NCBI RefSeq assembly: GCF_014356525.2
Contig: NC_052510.1
Coordinates: 59,383,274-59,447,273, forward strand
Length of the DNA: 64,000 nucleotides
From: Nilaparvata lugens
Taxonomy: Eukaryota; Arthropoda; Insecta; Hemiptera; Delphacidae
Reading direction: 5' to 3'
The notes under the pieces are model-generated. The model had not been told where the DNA came from and did no database searches. It saw nothing but the letters and a program-made list of their open reading frames with translations. Below are positions 13,101 to 25,100 of the stretch, piece after piece. The position numbers were made by a program, and so were the translations under genes. How positions within the stretch are numbered: the first letter of the stretch is position 1; each line of letters starts with the position of its first letter.

Positions 13101-16100
13101 TGTATCCAACAAGCATTGTTACTAAAAACATTGAGCAATGGTTTTTTTCATTTTCACGTTCTCGAACACGGTATTGTAAATGTTCCCTCATCATCTTTTT
13201 TTTTATCGTATATTTTTATGTATTCCCTGTGTGAAATATTCACTTCATGATGGCCTCAAGACGTCACAGTGGTTAATTGGATTCTACTTTGTCATATAGT
13301 ATGTACTATTCTTAAGTTTTTAATTTTTTTTCTGAGCCTTTGAGACTTTTGTATATTGCTGTAATACTTTCTTTAGCTCTTTTTATTTTAATTTTTATAT
13401 CGCTTCTTACTTGACCTGAATTGAAGCAGAATAATTTAACCGCAACTCACTGCCAACACACAAGGACTCTTATGTTGGCAGTGCTGAATATTACATTGAT
13501 TACATTGATAATTATTGTTGTGCAAGTTACAATAAATGTATATTTTTAGGTGATTGTATATTGCATACTTTAGTGATTGTATTGTACAAATATTTGTATG
13601 TGATTTTTGGCAATAAATTCAATTCAATTCAATTCAATTCAATCTATCTATCTTTCTTCTATTCAACTAAAATTAATTTCTAACCTCCTTTATACTCGTT
13701 GATAGCCTCAGCTAGCGCATCAATCGACTCGATATCGAGATTGTTGGTAGGCTCGTCGAGTATAAGGACATCGGGAGCATTTAGGCACAATTCGGCCAAC
13801 GCCACACGAGCCTTCTGACCTCCGGACAAGTCCTTCATCTTGATTGTGTGCGCATGCGAAACTAGACCGAAAGTACCCAGCTGTTTCCTGGCTTTCTCGT
13901 AGGGCAGGTCGAATAGACGCATCAGGTATTCGGACGGGGTCTCTTCCGCCGTCAAGTGTTCGCCTGAATGCTGGTCGAAACGGCCGATACGCTTGAAAAA
14001 GCAAAAATGATTGAAAATAAAAATCATCAAATTAAGGAAATACACTAATTTTGTATGAGATGCGTTAATTCTATAACGAAAATACTAATCTAGTGTGAAA
14101 GTCTCACAAAGTTGTGGCGATGAAGGAATCAAATATTGTACTTGAGTTGATGAAGATAATCTGATCAAAAAATCGGATGAAATAGAGTTATGGGCTCGGC
14201 CTCACTCTTGATCATAATTATTGTATTATTAATTATGACTGCGTTTACGAACGAATAAATGAACAATTCACTGTTGGGAGATGTAACATTCCAATGAAGA
14301 ATGAATTTTTTGTGGTGATTATATTGCTCAAGCGCTAATATTACAGTATCAACTGGACAAGTTCAGATAGGTTCAATTTGTAATTCGTAACACGATTTCA
14401 AATGAATATTTTCCATTTAGATGCGTTACTTCTATAACGAAAATACTAGTCTAGTGTGAATTTATAATCGTGTTGTAGGCTATTCATGCTGAATTATTTT
14501 TTCCCCTGAGGATGATGTCCACGTGAGCTCCAGGCTTGTGCGTGGATAATGATGGGAGATGAGTGGACCTACAGCTAAAGGTGGGTTCCGAGCCACCTGG
14601 AGGCGACTTTTAAACTCATGAATGATACCTAGAAGTGTTTGCTACCCAAGTGGTCACCATTAAAGTAAAAGTAGCAGATTTGTATGATAAAATTAGTCCA
14701 GTCAATATAGACATAAAAAAGGGGGTGTGCTTGCAATTCATATTGTAGTTCTGATTTTCTAATATATTATTTGGGTACATAAGAGAAGTCCAGAACCAAT
14801 TTCTTCATGCAAAATTTCCTTGTGCTAGATACAGAGTGGCCAAAAAACCTCGTATTTTCGGCTCATTTTCCAGTTTTCAGCTATTTCTGCCAAATTTCTT
14901 AATCGGACAGAAAAATTTGCTCTTGCCTTTTTTATATTATAAAATGAGATCGTTCGCAACTCTCTATCTCCAATGAGTACTGAGTTATAATTTTTCAAAA
15001 AATGAGTGGAATTTGAAGATTTATTAACAGAGCTATAACCATTAAAACATGATTAGTTGGAATTAAATAACATAAATTGGAACTTAATTATATGTTTATA
15101 ATATAGAATCACACGTATTCTTCTATTTTCTTCGATGACATGACCGGTTTCGCGCCATAATCAAGAGTCAAGATTGTAAGAAGTATGTTTAGTCATCGAA
15201 TAAAATAGAAGTGTATTAGTGATATTATAGAATAAAACTATCAAGTAGTCCTCTAGAAAGAAATTTGAAACTTGATTATAATAGCTTAGTTAATGATTCA
15301 TTATTAGAGACATGGTTCTGGCCGCTACACCACACGTTAACGTCATACCTCCAACTGGGCTCCAGCTCTATTCATATTCCGTGAGGAAAATTTCTAGTTT
15401 ATTTATTTCTGGACTGAAAGGTGGACTCAAATCAATTCAAGTGGACAGCATAACCTGTAATTTTTATTTAGAAAAAATAATTATGCCTCCGGTCTCACAG
15501 ACCGGTGTTTCGGTTAAAGTGATATTGGGATGATCCGTGGTCCAGTGAATAATTTCACCATTTTCAAAATGTCATCTCACTATAAAAAAATTCACTCAGG
15601 CTGTAAAATGGACATAGAAAACAGGTGGACTTCATAACTCTACCTTCATTGTATTATCATTCATCCCATCATCATCATCACCTAGGCTTAAAATACTTCT
15701 AGGAAGTCACCTTTGTAAAATAATAAAATGATAGAATAATAATAATAGAGATGTGATACGCGAGCTGCTACCCATCGGCATTGCCAAGTCGGTAAGCGAG
15801 TATCACAGAGGAGTTTAGCCTGCATTACAGTGGAGCCACTCGGCGGTACGTGGGTCTGATCAGGGCCTGGACTTCTCTAACTCGTCTACAGGCCTGGAAA
15901 AATTCTCGTGGCTCCCAATTGTATACGTCTCCAGGGTGGGCGCTTGCAAATCCATCACACAGGCGCCCAAAAGGGGACGCAGGCGTTTCGGAAAGAAGTA
16001 CCAGTGAGAGAGTTTTTCGACATGATGCTACTTCCAGAGACGGAGACGTTACCCAATTCCCACAGTCTCGGTTCCATGGTCTGGTCTCTTGGGAGTTTCA

Positions 16101-19100
16101 CATGCCTGCTACTTCCAGAGTCGGAGGTACCCTGATTCCCATAGTGTGGTCTCTCACTGGCTGATCCCGAAACTCCACCAGATGTTTCTCTGTGCCCAGC
16201 TACTCTACTAGTTGAGAGTTTAGGTGACTCGGTCCAACCATGAACCTCCCATAATCTGGGACCTTCACCAAGCCGTACACCCATAAACCAGGCTACTTCC
16301 AGGGACGGAGTCACACAGTCATCACTTATGCTATGCTAAGTCCACCTGTTTTCTATGTCCATTTTACAGCCTGAGTGAATTTTTTTATAGTGAGATGACA
16401 TTTTGAAACTGGTGAAACTATTCACTGGACCACGGATCACCCCAATATCACTTTAACCGAAACACCGGTCTGTGAGACCGGAGGCAAAATTATTTTTTCT
16501 ATAGTGGCAAAATTGTGAATTAAAAATTGCTGCCCGCTCTAATACCTTCTCCCCCACTATTCCTCAACATTCTCCAACAATGCTCGTCAGTCCCCAACTC
16601 ACGGTTATCAAGTAAACATCAATCTATTGATAACGTACCGGTCTCAGCTACCGGATCTTACGGATAACGTACATTTTTTACCGGTCTAGAATACCGGATG
16701 TTTCGACTAACAGATATTTTGACATTCAATTTTTTTTCTAATGTTTTTCTCTTCATTATTTCAGTATTTTATTGACATGTTTTATTTTGAAAACTAATTT
16801 TTGTAATATTTAGAAAACGTTGGTTTAGGAAAATTGATGACAATGGATGAGTTATCAACCATACAAGCCCCAGCCTTTGGAACTTGTATCAATAGGATGC
16901 TTCACAATGAAGTGTCACAAAATATACATTCACTTGACTAAATAGGTGATTCCGACCACTATAGTTATTTATGAACTTTTCTTGCTAATAAAATATCTGG
17001 AGGCTGAAAACGTTTGCTCAAACAAGTTTCTTGGTAACAATGAAAAACATTATCATTTTCAATGATTACCTTTCCGTTTTGCTATAAAGCCTATATTGAT
17101 AGAATATTTCTCCATGATTATTGTTCTGAGTAATAACTGATATCTTACACGGATTTTTGTATTGTGTGTGTTCTTACATCCAACATTATACATTTATTAC
17201 ATATATCAATTTTTCCATTTTTTTCTATTCTTCCATCACTCAATTTTGCAACTGAAATCTATATTATTCTTTACCATAATTGAAATTTAACAATGAGAAA
17301 TATTTAAATTCATATTTAGTAGAAAATATATCAAATATAATACTTTAAGCAAGAGACCCGGTCTGTGAGACCGGATGTTTCGGTTTAGGTCAGTTCTAAC
17401 CATGTTTCGGTTAGAGTGATATTGTAGAGTGTTTGATCGAATAAATACATGAATAAATAAATAAATAGATAGAAAGATAAATAAACATACGAATAAATAA
17501 ATAACTCACCAATCGATGGTTTTTAGCAGCCTCGCCCTTTGTTGGTTGTAAATCGAGAGTGAGCAGCTTCAGAAAGGTCGATTTTCCAACACCATTGGGA
17601 CCCACAATGGCGACACGAGAGTTCATATCTATTCCAAAATCAACATTTGTGAACAACTTCGGTTGCCCCGGATATCCAAAATGCACACTATACAGTCCCA
17701 AAATGGGCGGTTGGAGCGGAGGGGGATCTGGGAACGAAAACTTCACGATGTACTCCTTCGGTTTCTGCAGAAGTTCAATCGGACCCGTCTCGTCATCATT
17801 TGTTTTCTGTTGTTTCGTTTTATTCTTCTCCTGCTTCCTGGTCAGAGCTTCCTTTTGTTTCTTCTCGGCGGCTTTCTTAGATTGCCCGTGGGCCTTCAGT
17901 TCTTTCAATTTCTTCTCCTGTTTCTCGTAGTCTTTGATCATTTCTTTGCGCTTCTGCACATACATCTTCTTGAACATAGAGTAGTTGCCTTTGTAGTAGT
18001 AGAGTTTCTGCTGGTCGAGATGGATTATTTCATTGCAGACGTTGTCTAAGAAACTTTGGTCGTGAGAAACTATGAGTAGAGTCTTTTTCCAGCCTTGCAG
18101 GTAGCTGTAAAAGAGAAGAATTCATAAAAATTTACATTCTATTATGAATTGATCTCATTGTAGCACACATTGAAATTATGAGTAGAGTATTTTCTAGTAT
18201 TGGAGGTAGATGTAGAAGAAAAGAATACATTAAAATCGCATTGTATTATGAAACATTTTACAAAGAGAGCCAAATTATTTATGAAGCACCTTATTGGTTG
18301 GAAAATCAGAATAACCTCACTATACAATTTGCTCACTTTTTTCTCTTACTTTCACACCTGCTCTATAGATGCGACCACATTTTAAAAATAAAAGTAACAA
18401 CAGCAAAATTTGGTATAAATAGTGTATGGCGTAGGCTTATCTTAGATGACGAGGTACCAATCTCTAGCAAGTGGCATGCTTATAATGCTACAAGCAGAGC
18501 AGTGGTGACTCGGCAGTGGTGATGCGGCTGAGGTGTAGGGTTACGTGCAATTGGAAGAGTTGGAAAATTTTCAAAAGTTTTTTATCAAGAGATTGCTATC
18601 CCTACCAAGAAATACGCCGAACTACGTCATCTACCTTGAATCTGGAGTAGATACAATGTGGGTGAATACTTTTGTCCTACACTTCAACTATATATCAAAA
18701 ACGCTTGCGCTGCCTGAGCATGGATTTCCGCGAATCCTCAGTGAAATATTCATCAAGAAGAAATGTGGTTGTTATGGAGAATGGCTGAGACTTTTAGAGA
18801 TAATATAGACTGGCCAGATAATCTGCAGGAGAAGCGTGAGTGGAGCAGAATGGGTCAGCTATTGGTCACTAAAGTTAGACAAACGGTTCGGGGTAAGTGG
18901 TTGGATAGGGCTAATGCTGCGCAATTTCATTCCATATATCCTCTGTTGAATAAGGAGGAAAGTCTGATAAGAGAATATATAAATGATAGGAATAAGCGGA
19001 ATTTTATAAGTATTATTTTCAAAACTAGAGGAGCTCTATTCCCGCTGAATTACAGACCGGAAAGACGGGAAGAAACACACAGATGTTCAATGTGCAATAG

Positions 19101-22100
19101 TCAGGAAAACGAGGACATGTTTCATTTTTTAGGTAGATGTTAAATTCTAGGAGAGATAAGAAAGACATGGTTCAATAAGTGGAGACTGGAAAGAAGAGAG
19201 GTCATAGAATACTTGGATGGAAAGGATTGGAAACTTTTGGTGGGGTATGTGAGGGCGGCTCTGAGGTATAGAAAGCAAATAATAGGAGAGTTCAATTATT
19301 AATGCTTTAATTTATATCCTCTAATCGTTAGTCATTCTCTCTGTGATAAATGGAATGTTTTATAAATATGAATCTTTGGTCGTGTATACTAGTACCGAGC
19401 ATCCATCACATATAAAAGTGATATTAATTAGATAAAAACGGGTTTATTTTATTTATTCATTTTTTCTCTATCCTCATATGAATCAGGTGAGAGTTTAATA
19501 TTTGACATTTGAAATCTATTCTTCCAAAGACAGTCTGTTTTGTTATGAATCGCAAACCAAGCCAATTTTATATATTATTTTTTATTGTTACTGTATTATA
19601 TAATTTATGAAAGCTTTTTCTTTGTCTCAAGAGTTAAGTATTTTAATTATCAAGTTCGGCTCAACTTCGGCTGACGGCAAAATGCTATGCCTAATGAACT
19701 GTTTACTTCTGATTTACTGTTTATTATTTTAATTTGTTTCTTTGTTTTCTACATTGAGAACTGTTTGAATTGAATTGTTTTGTTGAATAAAGTTCATTTG
19801 TATTCTATTCACTCTTTTCTCTGACTATTACTATTAACACTGCACTAGACAATATTGCTGTATTTGCAATAGAATATTACACTTCTATGCAATTAATCTC
19901 TGTAATACATATCTAGAGTTTCGTGGAGCTTGTAACCTTGTAAGAGGATTGAGTATGAGTAATAATGGAATTGTAAGGGAATATGTGATTCGATAACTTC
20001 TGAAGTAGGAAATAGTACTCAAACTTTCAAAAAGTCCTATCATTTTAATTGATTGGCTGTGGCCTATTATATGCACAATCTTGGTTTAAACAGAGATGGA
20101 CTTGCTATTGGTTTGAATCCCGAATGAAACACGTTAGGCTAGCCTATATCAAATATGATCATGCCTACATGTAATCGTAGATTAACGTTAAACTTGGATA
20201 TGGCTGTGAAGCTGCGTACACATATACGCGCCTCCAACCCGCACCGAGCACGCTCCGCCCTCGTACCGCCCTCGTTCCTCCATCGCACCGCAGTCGCTCC
20301 GCCCTCGCTCTGCAGTCGCACCCATCATGAACGTTACGGAAGATGTTAGATCTTCTCGCGTTCCCCGGTCGATCATCAATCGCTCTGCTGGAGTGACGTT
20401 CGGTTGCGGAGCAGAGCGAAAGTCTGTACGCACCTTTAGAGAAACGATTGGTGTCGTGGTCGCGCTGATAAGCTATCGATAAGTTAAGCTCCATACGCCT
20501 GCTACTCCTGTTGTAATGATGACCACTTCAAGACCCAATTTCCTCTAAATACTATTTATGAGTTTGAAAGTCTAAAGCTCATGAGGGCATCATCAATCAG
20601 CAAAAAAGATTTCTCTGAATAATCAAGAAGGTACATTCCTGCCTACTGGATTCATTTAATCAGTTTATAATAATTCATCTATTTCAAGATGAATTAATTG
20701 TTGTAAAATGTACATTTGCACAATATCTGAATAATTTGGGCTACTAATTGATTTATTAAATAGAAGAAGTTACAGAAATTTTGTTTCTGAATATTGTATT
20801 TGCAATATCCAATAAATATGAATAAGCAAGGAGTCTGGGAACTTGACTACTACAGTGAGGAAAATGGTTGACTTAAATGGCTGAATTGGTTAAATGGGAA
20901 ACATAAATGTTACCTTGGAGCATGCTATAAGCTTAAGAGAATAGCCGTTTCCACACTTACCGATTCCTCGACTGCACGACACAACGCGCAAGAACAGGAA
21001 GCTCTCCGATTGGCTGATTTCAATACGTCAACCTAATCAGCCAATCGGAGAGCTTCTTGTCCTGTCGGTCGCGTCGTGCCGTCGAGGAATCGGTAGCCTA
21101 CGGTGGGACGTCCACTGGAACCGATTTCGTCCGATCTAGCATCAGCCGAAAACTACCGAACTCGTCCGAACGATCCACCAACAAAGAAAGCTATAGATGC
21201 TCGTCCATTGCAACAGGTTCCGTGCACGGCCGTCTTCGGCCGATAAAGTTTTCGATCCTAATTGAATGGGATTTTCCGGCTCTATCCGGCCGAACTAACT
21301 AGTCGAGCTAAGACAACAAAGTGTTCCTAACCTAAAATTGTTTCACAGTCTTTCTTGTTTTTGTTTTTTGAAATTGTTCGGTTTTATAAAGTTGTAACTA
21401 TGGACAATGAAAAGTTGATAAGTTTGGTTCAAGAGCATGTTCCATTATGAGATATGGGAGACAAAAGATACAATCGTCGTAATGTTCAAAGGAACCTGTG
21501 AACAAAGATTGCTTAATAATGAATAACTAATTTAGTGGACATTTGTTTATTCAATTTTCAAAATCTCAATATAATCATTGTTTATGAAAAATTCTGGTGA
21601 TTATGATAGTTAATTCAATAATTGGCAACAAGACTGACGTGAACGGTTCCAATGGACGACCATATTCGGCCGAATTGACGGCCGGCAGATTCGTCCGATC
21701 CAACGGCCGAACGGATCGGTTGAATACGGTTCCAGTGGACGGTTACCCTTAGTGTAAAAACGGCCGGTCTCACAATAATCAGTTATCTAGCCAAATGACA
21801 GCGTTAAAAAATAGACATGTTTAAGCCAATAGACAGGAAACTCACTTATCCAGCCAAGTGACAGCGTTGAGGTCGAGATGATTGGTGAGTATATAATAAT
21901 TAAGCCAGTCGACAGAAAATGGACAGGAAACTCACTTATCCAGTCAAATGACAGCGTTGAGGTCGAGATGATTGGTGAGTATATAATAATAATTAAGCCA
22001 GTAGACAGGAAATGGTCAAGCTAATGGAAAGGAAACTCACTTATCCAGCCAAATGACAGCGTTGAGGTCGAGATGGTTGGTAGGTTCGTCGAGCAGAAGC

Positions 22101-25100
22101 AGAGTGGGTTCGACGAAGAGAGCCCTGGCCAGTGACACCCTCATACGCCAACCTCCCGAGAAGTTCTTAGTGGCTCTGTCCTGCATCGGCTTGGAGAAAC
22201 CCAGACCGGCCAGGATTCGTCTGGCCCTCGGCTCGGCTGAGTCGGCTCCGATGGCTTTCAACTCTTCGTACACCTGAAACAAGCATAATTTTAAGATCTA
22301 GGAAATATCAGAATTTGTTTTAATCAATCAGGATTTGTTTTCAACATTCAGGATTTGTATTGGAATTCAGAAAATATTGAATAGCAACCGGCTGAGTCGG
22401 ACCCGATAGCTTTCATCTCTTCATACATCTGAAAAAGCGTCACCACAGTATACATACAGTACGGAAACTTGGCTAGTACCCTGACGCTAAAATCCGCCAT
22501 CTTGTTAGGAAGCGCCGCATTGTAATAGTATTGATGGTAGGTTCGGATCACTTCAAAGATCCGGATCAATTGATCTCGTTCACTGTTACGAGCCAATCAG
22601 AAGACCAGGATTGGAACTTCCCAAGGTCACGTGACGTGTTTAATATTGGCGTCATGTAAAAAGCATTGGTTAGATAGGCGATTGATTACAAGTTTCCATT
22701 CTGTATATTCTGTGGCGTCACCATGTTTTTGAGATTATGTCACATCAGGACCTGTTTTAAGATTAGGGAAATATTAAATAGGAAACGACTCCCAGACTCC
22801 CACCAACACTGTCATCTACTACGGAAAGGTATGATGAAAGAAAATGTGGAAGCACTGGGAAATGGTAGCTATTGAAGCCACCTTAAAAGAACGAATATGC
22901 AGAAGTGCGGTACGCTATGCCGCTATGCGTGTAATTGAGGGTTAAGAAATAAATTGAGATTGGAACAGTTTTGGGTGTACGCCTGTTGGGTGTACACCAT
23001 TACAACTTATAATATATCGTATATCAAATAAATAATACACAAAGATGGTTCTTATGAGCTTTGAAGAGTGTGAATTGTTTTTTGAGAAGTGAAAGTGACA
23101 TAACCTACATTTTGATTCTTTCAGTATGGTATAAATTACAAATGGGACAGTCTTGGGCATGAGCCTGTTGTACCTTTCCTCATGTAAAGTATTTTGTACA
23201 CAATGTGATAAATAAATGAAGGAATACATAATCAGTCAGTCTGATAGTCACACAAGAGAGAGTGGATATATTTTACTGTTGTAGAGAGTGGATATATTTT
23301 ACTGTACTATTGAACTGCAATAATACTATGTATACAAAAATTCAAATCAAGTTTCAAAGTATATATAAGCGTATGGTTTCGCAGTGGTTAGGGCAACAAA
23401 AGTCAAGAGTAAAAAATGGAGCCTACCAATTTGGATTTGTCATAACATAAAATATTAATTAATATAAATGAAACTAACAACTAACAATCAGTTTTTTTCG
23501 GATTAACATCAAATGCCGTTCAACTCCCTCAGCCAGAGCACAGCCTCCTCAACCGCCAGGTGCAATCTAGGCAACCCTCCAGGAAAATGATACAATGGAC
23601 ATGATGAGACAATGTGGTCCATGGTTTGAGTCTCTCCACACTCGCAATTGGGGGACTCTGCAAATCCCCAAATATGCATGCTCTTATAGCATCTTCCCTG
23701 GCCAGTTCTGAACTTGTTTAGGCGAACCCACTGCTGTCGGGGCAACTCAAATCCAGGAACTCTGCTGCCTGGATCAGACACAAGCTCCTCATTTTTCACC
23801 TCCTGAGATTCCTACATACCAGACCACTTCTGTGCTGTGGAGTTTGCAAATCCTGCTTCATAGGGGTAAAGCCAGGATTTAAGGATTTCTGGATTTAAGG
23901 CGCAATGCAGCAGGAGAATCTGGATGTAGATCCATATGTATTCAAAGTGATACATTGAGAATTCAATGAATTGTTGATCTCCAAATTCCTTGTCCAATAA
24001 ATTCAATTACTTCCTAAAATGTGTAGTCGTTGTTCTTAGTCTGTGTGCGCGACTCACACACGACAACTGTCACAGTCACGAGCACAGACTAATGGTACCA
24101 TCAGTCGAGTCGCTTCACGAATCGACCCAATAATTTATTACCATTCATTTACAATTGATTCCTTATAACTTTGTTGAAGTTCTGACACTGTGTTACTAGT
24201 AAATATTTGAAAAACACTTACTTTTTTTGGAGTCTTGAGGAATGCATTTCACTCCTGAAGAGGAGCTTCATCAGCCTCATCAGGCTCATCAGGCTGATGA
24301 AGCTCCTCTTCAGGAGTGAAATGCATTCCTCAAGACTCCAAAAAAAGTAAGTGTTTTTTCAAATATTTACTAGTAACACAGTGTCAGAACTTCACAAAGT
24401 TATTATATAGTGTTTCGTCATAGAAAGCAACTTCAATTTAATGCATTATTTCACTTATAAAGTATTTTAATAGGGCGACATGAATTGTTCAATCTTATAG
24501 AAATTACTAGTACCCTCTTTATACTTTATAATATGAGCACAACTAGTTTCAAGCACTCATGCCATTTCTGAGAGTAAAAATTTGATTTTGAAACTTGTCT
24601 ATATAAAAAAGTATAAAGAGGGTAACTAGTAATTTATATAATAATTATTCTACTTATTTTGGCTTGTGGCTTGTATTGACAGAGACATTCTCGTTGAAGA
24701 GAGGTGTTCTGCCTCGCCGCGCCGTAATACCTAATGCTTTTCAAGATTCAAGATTCAAGAGTCGTTATTGCCAGAACAACTTTACATTGTATGAGCACGT
24801 CAAAAAATAATAACAATAATATAACATTTGTGAAATAAAAGATAAATTATGATATAAAATTAAGCATATGATAAAAGAAATCGTATAATATATGAAGATA
24901 TTACAATAACAATTTGTCTTATTATTTTGTCTTAGTCTTAGGAACAAACTACAATTCATATTAATAAGTTATTCAATAGCTTGATCCACAAGTTGGCCCA
25001 GTCGCTCGCCAAGTGGCTCGCCAAGTCAATGGCCAAACTTACTAGCTTGCCATTCACACTGCGATGTAACTATTTGTGGATGCTCGGCTGGCCACTCGCC

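Noticed and set aside
15850..16314. Open frames of 104-119 codons in the composite repeat
   Set aside because: Open on both strands, interrupted in the other copies at 39 and 43 kb, and no domain recognised.
20139..20494. Four overlapping open frames on both strands, GC-rich
   Set aside because: They lie inside an inverted-repeat MITE with repeated CTCCGCCCTCG. The GC content and lack of stops explain them.
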